5,046 nucleotides of DNA from Paracoccaceae bacterium (GTDB lineage Bacteria > Pseudomonadota > Alphaproteobacteria > Rhodobacterales > Rhodobacteraceae): NCBI GenBank assembly GCA_024304875.1, contig JAMWZF010000238.1, positions 1-5,046 on the forward strand. The letters are read 5' to 3'. The translations under genes were made by a program, and so were the position numbers. How positions within the stretch are numbered: position 1 is the first letter of the stretch; each line of letters opens with the position of its first letter. Positions 1 to 5,046 of this stretch are shown here, in pieces. The notes beneath the pieces are model-generated. The model had not been told where the DNA came from and searched no databases. It saw only the letters and a list, made by a program, of their open reading frames with translations.

Positions 1-51
1 GACCAGGGCAAAATGGTAGCCCGACAGCGCGAAGAAGGGCTCGTCGTTCAC
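1..51 (-). CDS. N-terminus of an unidentified protein downstream of tkt (partial)
   Basis: Reading leftward from 51, a GTG codon opens a frame that stays open to the window edge and gives VNDEPFFALSGYHFALV (first residue read as Met). A GAGGA Shine-Dalgarno lies at 65..61, nine bases before the GTG. The start is 22 bases after the tkt stop on the same strand with no terminator between them, so the two genes are probably co-transcribed. Residues 6-17 are mostly hydrophobic or aromatic, which could be the start of a membrane segment, but 17 codons are too few to assign a family. It does not look like the start of glyceraldehyde-3-phosphate dehydrogenase, which often follows tkt in related bacteria and begins with a Rossmann-fold INGFGRIGR-type motif. 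A wrong frame call remains possible. Confidence 0.4.
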   Translation of the reverse strand, partial: MNDEPFFALSGYHFALV

Positions 52-73
52 GGCCGGCGATCCTCGGGGCGGG

Positions 74-2095
74 TCAGCCGAGCAGGGCCTTCACCTTGGC
101 CGCGACGGCCTCGGCGGTGATCCCGAACTTCTCGAACAGCTCCTCGGCCGGGGCGGAGGCGCCGAAGCCCTCCATCCCGACGAAACCGGCCTTGGCCTCG
201 CGGCCCCGCTCGCCCAGCAGCCAGCGGTCCCAGCCCTGCCGGACGCCGGCCTCGACCGCCACGCGGACCGGCCCGCCAGGCAGCACGCGCTTGCGATAGC
301 TCTCGTCCTGTTCGGCAAACAGCTCCATGCAGGGCATCGAGACGACGCGGGTGCCGATCCCTTCGGCCTCCAGCAGCTTGCGCGCCTCCATCGCGATGGA
401 CACCTCGGACCCCGAGGCCATCAGCAGCGCCTGCCGCTTGCCCGCCTCGGCATCGGCCAGGACGTAGGCGCCCTGGGCGGTCAGGTTCTTGGTCTTGTGC
501 TCGGTCCGCACCGTCGGCACGCCCTGGCGGGTCAGGGCCAGGACGGTCGGGTTGGTCTTGGACGTGAAGGCGATTTCCCAGGCCTCGGCCACCTCGACGG
601 CGTCGGCGGGGCGGATCACCCGGTAGTTCGGGGTCGCTCGCAGCATCGCCAGATGCTCGACCGGCTGGTGGGTCGGGCCATCCTCGCCGAGGCCGATGGA
701 ATCATGGGTCATGACGTAGGTGACGGGGATGTTGCTCAGGGCCGAGAGGCGCATCGCCCCCCGGGCATAGTCCGTAAAGCACATGAAGGTGCCGCCGTAG
801 GGCTTCACCCCGCCGTGCAGGGCCATGCCGTTGAGGGCGGCCGCCATCCCGTGCTCGCGGATGCCGAAGTGGATGTAGCGGCCGGCGCGATCGTCCGGCG
901 AGAAGACGCCCATGTCGGCGGTCTGGGTGTTGTTCGATCCCGTCAGGTCGGCGGAGCCGCCGAGGGTCTCCGGCAGGATCGGGTTGAGGACCTCGAGGGC
1001 CTTCTGGCTCGACGCGCGGGTCGCCAGCTTGGGCTTCTCCTCCGACATCTGCTTCTTCAGCGCCTTCACGGTGGCCGACAGCTTGTTCGACACCTCGCGG
1101 TCGAAGCAGCGGTTGAACTCCGCCTGCTTGGCCTTTGAAAGCTTTGTGAAATTCGCCTCCCACTCCGCGCGGGCCTCGGCGCCGCGGGCACCCAGGCCTT
1201 CCCACCAGGACTTGATCTCGGCGGGCACCTCGAAGGGGCCGCCGGTCCAGCCGTAGGCCTCCTTGGCGGCGGCCAGCTGGTCCGCATCGGTCAGGGCGCC
1301 GTGGCCCTTGGCGGTATCCTGCGCGGCATGGCCGAGGGCGATGTGCGTCCTGCAGGCGATCATCGAGGGGCGCTCGTCCGCCTTGGCGGCGGTGATGGCA
1401 GCGTCGATGGCCTCGGGATCGTGGCCGTCGATCTCCTGCACGTGCCAGCCGGAGGCAGCGAAGCGGGCGGGCTGGTCGGTGGCATCGGCCAGCGACACCT
1501 TCCCGTCGATGGTGATCCCGTTATGATCAAAGAAGACAATGAGTTGCGACAGTTTCTGCATCCCGGCGAGGGCGATCGCCTCCTGGCTGACGCCCTCCAT
1601 CAGGCAACCGTCGCCGGCCATGACGTAGGTGTGGTGGTTCATCACCTTGGCGCCGAAGCGGGCACGCAGGGCCTCCTCGGCGATAGCGAAGCCGACCGAG
1701 TTGGCGATGCCCTGGCCGAGCGGGCCCGTCGTGGTCTCGATCCCCTCGGCATGGCCGTATTCCGGGTGGCCGGCGGTGCGGGCGCCCCACTGGCGGAAGT
1801 TCTTGATCTCCTCCAGCGTCATCTGCTCGTAGCCGGTCAGGTAGAGCAGGGAGTAGAGCAGCATCGAGCCGTGGCCGTTGGACAGGATGAATCGGTCGCG
1901 GTCGGGCCAGTGCGGGGCCTTGGGGTCGAAGCGCAGGTGCTTGGCATAAAGGACGGTGGCGATGTCGGCCATGCCCATCGGCATCCCCGAATGGCCCGAG
2001 TTGGCGGCGGCGACGGCGTCCAGCGTCAGGGTCCGGATCGCGGCGGCGCGCATCCAGTGATCGGGGTGCGCTTTGCGCAGGGCGTCGATGTCCAA
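74..2095 (-). CDS. tkt: Transketolase
   Basis: Thiamine-diphosphate enzyme of the cytosol that moves two-carbon ketol units between sugar phosphates in the non-oxidative pentose phosphate pathway, and in the Calvin cycle where one is present. The 673 residues match the usual family length. In order: SGHSGMPMG at 33-41 and GHGSM at 74-78 (active-site histidines 35 and 75), TGPLGQG at 123-129, the ThDP/Mg motif from GDG at 161-163 to N192, K263-G-H265 in a slightly shorter loop than in E. coli, GGSADLTGSN at 379-388, IREHGM at 412-417 with E414 as the cofactor-activating glutamate, HDSIGLGEDGPTHQP at 464-478, and the phosphate-site LTRQG at 521-525. All expected catalytic residues are present. 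The start is TTG at 2095, chosen because an AGGAG lies six bases upstream and because MDIDALRKAHPDHW matches my recollection of alphaproteobacterial N-termini. The first in-frame ATG is codon 15, which would remove this conserved segment. Confidence 0.97.
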   Translation of the reverse strand: MDIDALRKAHPDHWMRAAAIRTLTLDAVAAANSGHSGMPMGMADIATVLYAKHLRFDPKAPHWPDRDRFILSNGHGSMLLYSLLYLTGYEQMTLEEIKNFRQWGARTAGHPEYGHAEGIETTTGPLGQGIANSVGFAIAEEALRARFGAKVMNHHTYVMAGDGCLMEGVSQEAIALAGMQKLSQLIVFFDHNGITIDGKVSLADATDQPARFAASGWHVQEIDGHDPEAIDAAITAAKADERPSMIACRTHIALGHAAQDTAKGHGALTDADQLAAAKEAYGWTGGPFEVPAEIKSWWEGLGARGAEARAEWEANFTKLSKAKQAEFNRCFDREVSNKLSATVKALKKQMSEEKPKLATRASSQKALEVLNPILPETLGGSADLTGSNNTQTADMGVFSPDDRAGRYIHFGIREHGMAAALNGMALHGGVKPYGGTFMCFTDYARGAMRLSALSNIPVTYVMTHDSIGLGEDGPTHQPVEHLAMLRATPNYRVIRPADAVEVAEAWEIAFTSKTNPTVLALTRQGVPTVRTEHKTKNLTAQGAYVLADAEAGKRQALLMASGSEVSIAMEARKLLEAEGIGTRVVSMPCMELFAEQDESYRKRVLPGGPVRVAVEAGVRQGWDRWLLGERGREAKAGFVGMEGFGASAPAEELFEKFGITAEAVAAKVKALLG

Positions 2096-2101
2096 GGTGG
2101 G

Positions 2102-2106
2102 CTCCT
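2102..2106 (-). promoter_or_regulatory. Shine-Dalgarno of tkt that fixes a TTG start
   Basis: On the minus strand AGGAG is followed by six bases and then TTG. The ATG slightly further upstream (in CCCATGTATC) is 22 bases away and out of frame. The site therefore decides in favour of TTG as the start codon. Confidence 0.7.
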
Positions 2107-2160
2107 ATCCGATACATGGGCCAAGGCGCCGAGCTCCTCCCGCGCGGCGCGTCGAAGGTC

Positions 2161-2189
2161 GGGTTACCCACCCCGGCACGCAAGATCAA
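2161..2189 (-). promoter_or_regulatory. Candidate promoter for tkt
   Basis: Read on the minus strand, TTGATC (2189..2184) and TAACCC (2166..2161) are separated by exactly 17 bases. The -35 half is good (TTG plus A). The -10 half is weak, which is common in GC-rich alphaproteobacterial housekeeping promoters. Transcription would start near 2154 and leave a leader of about 60 bases. This is a match by eye only. A regulator site, such as one for CbbR if the organism fixes carbon, was not recognised. Confidence 0.3.
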
Positions 2190-2240
2190 GCACGGCCCGT
2201 AAGGGTCTCTGCCACAAGGCGCCGTCGCCGGAGCGCCGAA

Positions 2241-2269
2241 TTGCTCATGCGGGACGCCCGGCGTAACCT
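2241..2269 (+). promoter_or_regulatory. Candidate promoter for the coiled-coil gene and zapA
   Basis: TTGCTC (2241-2246) and TAACCT (2264-2269) are separated by 17 bases. The form is the same as the candidate on the opposite strand, with a TTG -35 and a TAACCY -10. Transcription would start near 2276, giving a leader of about 90 bases that contains the hairpin at 2292-2325. It is weak as a consensus match and rests on spacing and position. Confidence 0.25.
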
Positions 2270-2291
2270 CGCTCCCGAGAGGTGCGATTCG

Positions 2292-2325
2292 CCCCCGCCA
2301 GCAATCCAGCCCCGGCCAGCGGGGG
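2292..2325 (+). other. Possible hairpin in the leader of the coiled-coil gene
   Basis: CCCCCGC at 2292-2298 is the exact reverse complement of GCGGGGG at 2319-2325, giving a 7-bp GC stem around a 20-base loop. The interval contains three CCAGC words (2298-2302, 2306-2310, 2316-2320). It lies between the candidate promoter and the ribosome binding site at 2354-2358, so it could affect mRNA stability or translation. In DNA this rich in G and C such a stem can also arise by chance. Confidence 0.25.
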
Positions 2326-2367
2326 ACCGGCGCGAGGGAAACGGATCGAATACGAGGAACGAGCAGG

Positions 2368-2877
2368 ATGGCGGACATCGAAGAGCTTGAGGGCCGGATA
2401 CTCGCGGCCCTGGACCGGATCGGAGACGGTGTCGCGCGCCTCCCCGAGCCCGAGGCGCTCGCCGGCACCGGCGCGGCACCGGCCACGTCGGCCGAAGACA
2501 CGGGCCGGATCGCCGAACTGGAGAGCGCGCTGGAGGACGAAAGGCTCGTCTCGGCGCAACTCGAGGAACGGGTCAAGGCGCTGAAGGCCCGCCAGGACGA
2601 GACCATCGAGCGCCTGCGCGGCCAGATCGAGGAGATGCGCGCCCAGGCGGCCACGACGCAGGAGGCCTCGGAGCAGCTGCGGCAGGTCAATGCGGACCTG
2701 CGTGACCTGACGGCGCGGCTGCGCACGCAACTGGCCGAAGGCACCGCAGAGCCGCATCTGATCAACAAGGCGATGATGGCCGAGCTCGAGGCCCTGCGCG
2801 CCACCCGCGCCGCCGACCGTGCCGAGGTGCAGGCGGTCATCGCCGAGCTGCGCCCGATGATCGCAGAGGAGGGCTGA
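2368..2877 (+). CDS. Coiled-coil protein encoded directly upstream of ZapA (possible Z-ring accessory factor)
   Basis: A 169-residue acidic, soluble protein with no signal peptide or membrane segment. Residues 1-25 (MADIEELEGRILAALDRIGD...) form a short amphipathic helix. Residues 26-45 are a Pro/Ala/Gly/Thr-rich linker. Residues 46-125 have the Leu/Ala heptad pattern and high Glu/Arg/Gln content of a long coiled coil. After a GTAEPH break, residues 131-166 form a second helix. The ATG start has GAGGA at 2354-2358, nine bases upstream. zapA follows after three bases with its ribosome binding site inside the last codons of this gene, so the two products are probably made together. In Caulobacter, ZauP is a coiled-coil protein encoded in an operon with zapA that helps focus the Z-ring. 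By position and architecture this gene may be its counterpart, but that is inference. It could also be an unrelated conserved coiled-coil protein. Confidence 0.85.
   Translation: MADIEELEGRILAALDRIGDGVARLPEPEALAGTGAAPATSAEDTGRIAELESALEDERLVSAQLEERVKALKARQDETIERLRGQIEEMRAQAATTQEASEQLRQVNADLRDLTARLRTQLAEGTAEPHLINKAMMAELEALRATRAADRAEVQAVIAELRPMIAEEG
2865..2873 (+). promoter_or_regulatory. Ribosome binding site of zapA inside the preceding gene
   Basis: AGAGGAGGG lies seven bases before the zapA ATG and overlaps the final Glu-Glu-Gly codons of the upstream gene, whose TGA is at 2875-2877. The strong site and the three-base gap suggest translational coupling of the pair. Confidence 0.7.
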
Positions 2878-2880
2878 GCC

Positions 2881-3297
2881 ATGCCGCAGGTCGAGATCCA
2901 GATCGGAGGCCGCACCTTCGAAGTCGCCTGCCAGGATGGCGAAGAGCCCTTCCTGCAGGCCGCCGCCGGCCTTCTGAACACCGAGGCCTCGGCCCTGACC
3001 GACCAGATCGGGCGAATGCCCGAGGCGCGGATGCTGCTGATGGCCGGACTGATGCTGGCCGACCGGACGGCGGGGCTCGAGGACAAGCTGGCCGAGGCCG
3101 AAACCCGGCAGGCGGAGCTGCGCGCCGAGATCGAGCGCCTGCAATCCGCGCCGGCCCCCGCCGCCGAGAAGGTCGAGGTCCCGGTGATCCCGACCGCGGT
3201 CAGCGAGACCCTCGCCGAGATCGCCGCCCGCGCCGAGAGCCTCGCCCAGGAAGTCGAGGAACGCTCCTCCGCACTGGCCGCCGCCGCCGGTCACTGA
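2881..3297 (+). CDS. zapA: Cell division protein ZapA
   Basis: ZapA is a cytosolic protein that binds FtsZ and promotes bundling of its filaments at the division site. The N-terminal globular domain is clear. VEIQIGGRTFEVACQDGEE (4-22) matches the family's opening strands and the acidic turn. FLQAAAGLLNTEASAL (24-39) is the first helix. The ARMLLMAGLMLADR segment (49-62) is the hallmark long-helix region, which continues as a coiled coil to about residue 88. At 138 residues it is longer than E. coli ZapA (about 109). The extra part is a Pro/Ala/Val linker (about 90-105) and a second amphipathic helix (106-134), possibly a contact surface for the upstream coiled-coil partner. It is the second gene of a two-gene rightward unit. 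The genes often found after zapA, 6S RNA (ssrS) and a 5-formyltetrahydrofolate cyclo-ligase, are absent here. Confidence 0.92.
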   Translation: MPQVEIQIGGRTFEVACQDGEEPFLQAAAGLLNTEASALTDQIGRMPEARMLLMAGLMLADRTAGLEDKLAEAETRQAELRAEIERLQSAPAPAAEKVEVPVIPTAVSETLAEIAARAESLAQEVEERSSALAAAAGH

Positions 3298-3354
3298 CGC
3301 CAGAGGCGCGCCGCCCGACCGGACGTGACAGGCCCAAAGGACAGAGGGGGGCGC

Positions 3355-3395
3355 GTCGCCATTGTCGCTCGGACCAATGGCGCACCAATGGCGAC
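3355..3395 (+). repeat. Direct repeat with two competing hairpins after zapA
   Basis: ACCAATGGCG occurs twice, at 3373-3382 and 3384-3393, an 11-base period. GTCGCCATTG at 3355-3364 is the exact reverse complement of CAATGGCGAC at 3386-3395 (10-bp stem). Its last eight bases can pair instead with CAATGGCG at 3375-3382. The two stems exclude each other. The element lies 57 bases past the zapA stop and has no T-run after it, so it is not a classical terminator. Its function is unknown. Confidence 0.6.
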
Positions 3396-3408
3396 CCCGC
3401 CTTCGGGC

Positions 3409-3490
3409 CCCCCCGAGGTATTTATGGCGAAAAGAGGAGGCGGAAGCGCGCTCCTGATACTACTCTTTTCGCTCCTAATACCTCGGGGGG
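3409..3490. repeat. Long inverted repeat between convergent zapA and trpE, possible bidirectional terminator
   Basis: The 14-base arms are perfect: CCCCCCGAGGTATT at 3409-3422 and its complement at 3477-3490. Inside, GCGAAAAGA (3427-3435) pairs with TCTTTTCGC (3464-3472), separated from the outer stem by a 4-by-4 internal loop that may contain one G-U pair. Further in, AGGAG (3435-3439, sharing its first base with the previous stem) faces CTCCT (3451-3455), and GCG/CGC closes a GAAG loop. Each arm resembles a copy of an element common between Rhodobacteraceae genes (my recollection of the pattern), so this looks like two copies facing each other. The position suggests transcription termination or 3'-end protection for both genes. 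Neither strand has a long T-tract. Confidence 0.75.
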
Positions 3491-3491
3491 A

Positions 3492-3519
3492 GGCCGCAGG
3501 CCGGGGGGCAGCGCCCCCC
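3492..3519 (-). terminator. GC-rich hairpins after trpE, likely terminator
   Basis: About 32 bases past the trpE stop, the minus strand reads GGGGGGC-GCT-GCCCCCC (3519..3503), a perfect 7-bp stem with a 3-base loop. It is followed at once by GGCC-TGC-GGCC (3502..3492) and then by the CCCCCCGAGGTATT arm of the long inverted repeat. A very stable hairpin just after a stop codon and before a convergent gene is a likely terminator or 3'-end stabiliser. The T-run of a textbook intrinsic terminator is missing. Confidence 0.55.
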
Positions 3520-3550
3520 GCTCCGCTGGTCGAGGTGCGCCGCGCTGCGT

Positions 3551-5046
3551 CTAGCGATTGCCGCTTCGGTCGAACAGCGCCGCGTCGGCGGCGGCCCGGC
3601 GGATCGCCCCGGACTTGTGGATCGTCTCCTGCAGTTCGGCTTCGGGGTCGCTGTCGTAGACCACGCCGCCGCCCGCCTGGATGTAGAGCGTTCCGTCCTG
3701 CACCACGGCGGTCCTGAGCGCGATGCACATGTCCATGTCGCCGCCCGCGCTGAAGTAGCCGACGCCGCCGCCGTAGACGCCGCGCTTCTCGGGCTCGAGC
3801 TCGTCGATGATCTCCATCGCGCGGACCTTGGGCGCGCCCGAGACGGTGCCGGCGGGCAGACCGGCGAGGAGGGCCGAGAGGGCGTCATGCTCCTCGGAAA
3901 GCTCACCGACCACGTTCGAGACGATGTGCATCACGTGGCTGTAGCGCTCGATGATGAACTGCTCGGTCGGGGTCACGGTGCCGATCTTCGCCACCCGGCC
4001 GACGTCGTTGCGACCGAGGTCGAGCAGCATCAGGTGCTCGGCCAGTTCCTTGGGATCGGCCAGCAGGTCCGCCTCGAGCGCCTTGTCCTCATCGGGCGTG
4101 GCGCCGCGCGGGCGCGTCCCCGCGATGGGGCGGATCGTCACCTCCCGGCCGAAGACCCGGACGAGGATCTCGGGACTTGCGCCGATGACCTGGAAGCCGC
4201 CGAAGTTGAAGTGGAACATGAAGGGCGAGGGGTTCGTCCGTCTGAGAGCACGATAAAGGGCGAAGGGCGGGTGCGGGAAGGGCTGGGCCCATCGTTGCGA
4301 GGGAACCACCTGGAAGATGTCGCCGGCGCGGATGTACTCCTTGGCCTTCTCCACCGCCGCCCGGTAGGCCTCGGGCGTGAAGTTCGATACCGCCTCGCCC
4401 TGCGCCTCGGCCACGGCACCGAACTCGCGGTCGTGGGCGCTGGCGGGCCGGTCGAGGGCGCGTTCGGCCTCCATCACCCGCTCGGCGGCCTGGGCATAGG
4501 CGGCGCGGGCGCTCATCCCCTGGCCGGCCCAGACCGGCGCGACGAGGATCACCTCGCCCTTCACACCGTCGAGGACCGCGACCACCGTTGGCCGCAGCAT
4601 CACCGCGTCGGGCAGGCCGAGGGGGTCGGGGTTCACGTCCGGCAGGTTCTCCACCAGCCGGATCATGTCGTAGCCGAGGTAGCCGAAGAGCCCGGCCGAA
4701 GCGGCGGGCAGGCCCTCGGGCAGGTCGATCCGGCTTTCGGCGAGCAGCGCGCGCAGGGCGGCGAGGGGGTCGCCCTCCATCGCCTCCCAGGCGTCCGGGT
4801 CCCAGCGGGCGGCGCGGTTGACGCGGCTTGCGGTGCCGCGGCACTCCCAGACCAGGTCGGGGTTCATGCCGACGATGGAATAGCGGCCCCGCACCTCGCC
4901 GCCGGTCACCGATTCCAGCATGAAGGCATGGGTGCCGGCGCCGGTCAGCTTCATCATCAGCGACACCGGCGTGTCGAGGTCGGCGGCCAGCCGGGTCCAG
5001 ACCACCTGGTTCTCCCCGCGCTTATAGGCGGCCTCGAAGGGGGCGA
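3551..5046 (-). CDS. trpE: Anthranilate synthase component I (5' end outside the window)
   Basis: Large subunit of anthranilate synthase, which turns chorismate into anthranilate using ammonia from the glutamine amidotransferase subunit TrpG, the first committed step to tryptophan. The frame is open to the window edge. Before the GTG at 5005 it continues as APFEAAYKRGENQ, typical TrpE N-terminal sequence, so that GTG is an internal codon and roughly ten or fewer residues are missing. Counting from the first full codon (497 visible residues): FMLES at 41-45 (the LLES-type element of the tryptophan feedback site), FQVVPSQR at 244-251, PIAGTRPRG at 306-314, the EHLMLLDLGRNDVGRV block at 336-351, GTVSGAPK at 399-406, RGVYGGGVGY at 421-430 and GGGVVYDSDPEAE at 458-470. 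These are the conserved chorismate-binding motifs. No amidotransferase domain is fused at the C-terminus, so a separate TrpG is needed. Leader and promoter are not visible. Confidence 0.96.
   Translation of the reverse strand, partial: APFEAAYKRGENQVVWTRLAADLDTPVSLMMKLTGAGTHAFMLESVTGGEVRGRYSIVGMNPDLVWECRGTASRVNRAARWDPDAWEAMEGDPLAALRALLAESRIDLPEGLPAASAGLFGYLGYDMIRLVENLPDVNPDPLGLPDAVMLRPTVVAVLDGVKGEVILVAPVWAGQGMSARAAYAQAAERVMEAERALDRPASAHDREFGAVAEAQGEAVSNFTPEAYRAAVEKAKEYIRAGDIFQVVPSQRWAQPFPHPPFALYRALRRTNPSPFMFHFNFGGFQVIGASPEILVRVFGREVTIRPIAGTRPRGATPDEDKALEADLLADPKELAEHLMLLDLGRNDVGRVAKIGTVTPTEQFIIERYSHVMHIVSNVVGELSEEHDALSALLAGLPAGTVSGAPKVRAMEIIDELEPEKRGVYGGGVGYFSAGGDMDMCIALRTAVVQDGTLYIQAGGGVVYDSDPEAELQETIHKSGAIRRAAADAALFDRSGNR

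Noticed and set aside
1301..2266. Plus-strand open frame of 321 codons antisense to tkt
   Set aside because: It lies almost wholly opposite a conserved transketolase. The translation is Gly/Val/Arg-rich with no recognisable family, as expected of a shadow frame in GC-rich DNA.
1527..3086. Minus-strand open frame of 519 codons spanning zapA, the coiled-coil gene and part of tkt
   Set aside because: It is Ser/Arg-rich low-complexity sequence that runs antisense to two clear genes and out of frame through tkt. It has no motif and no plausible start context.
2245..3294. Minus-strand open frame of 349 codons antisense to the coiled-coil gene and zapA
   Set aside because: Its Gly/Leu/Arg-rich composition mirrors the Glu/Ala/Leu heptads of the coding strand, making it a shadow of the rightward pair.
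3373..3393. Possible CRISPR-like or tandem repeat array
   Set aside because: There are only two 10-base copies with a one-base spacer, and no further units.
3298..3408. 6S RNA (ssrS) after zapA
   Set aside because: Only about 110 bases lie between the zapA stop and the palindrome. I could not fold a 6S-like long rod with a central bubble, and the downstream cyclo-ligase gene is absent.
3424..3717. Short plus-strand frame with GAGG five bases before ATG and a signal-peptide-like start (MAKRGGGSALLILLFSLL)
   Set aside because: It starts inside the intergenic repeat, whose other copy lacks the ATG, and runs antisense into the trpE 3' end with Arg/Pro-rich sequence. The hydrophobic run comes from the palindrome itself.
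4588..4821. Plus-strand Arg/Gly-rich frame antisense to trpE
   Set aside because: Low-complexity shadow frame opposite a conserved enzyme.
3551..5005. GTG at 5005 as the trpE start
   Set aside because: The frame continues upstream to the window edge with conserved TrpE N-terminal sequence, so the true start lies outside the window.

Overview
This GC-rich window carries four recognisable chromosomal genes plus the start of a fifth. The proteins, the strong GC-biased codon choice and the intergenic CCCCGAGGTATT-type repeats suggest an alphaproteobacterium, most likely of the Rhodobacteraceae (Rhodobacter/Paracoccus/Rhodovulum-like). That placement rests on recall of family features, not on a database search.

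Layout from left to right: (1) positions 1-51, minus strand, the first 17 codons of an unidentified gene. It starts 22 bases after the tkt stop, so it is probably co-transcribed with tkt. (2) 74-2095, minus, a complete transketolase (tkt) with a TTG start and a good Shine-Dalgarno. (3) 2096-2367, a 272-base divergent intergenic region with one weak promoter candidate in each direction and a hairpin in the leader of the rightward gene. (4) 2368-2877, plus, a 169-residue coiled-coil protein. (5) 2881-3297, plus, zapA, three bases after the previous stop and evidently translationally coupled. (6) 3298-3550, a 253-base convergent intergenic region. It holds a direct repeat with competing hairpins, a long inverted repeat that looks like two copies of one intergenic element in opposite orientation, and a strong GC hairpin serving trpE. 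(7) 3551-5046, minus, trpE (anthranilate synthase component I), whose start lies beyond the right edge.

The window therefore joins three housekeeping units: non-oxidative pentose phosphate/Calvin-cycle metabolism (tkt), Z-ring assembly (coiled-coil gene plus zapA), and the committed step of tryptophan biosynthesis (trpE). The coiled-coil/zapA pair is the most interesting unit, because a coiled-coil partner encoded with zapA (ZauP) is known to act on the Z-ring in Caulobacter. I see no prophage, transposase, CRISPR array, tRNA or rRNA. I found no clear sign of a previously undescribed system. The best candidates for a second look are the coiled-coil gene and the palindromic convergent spacer.
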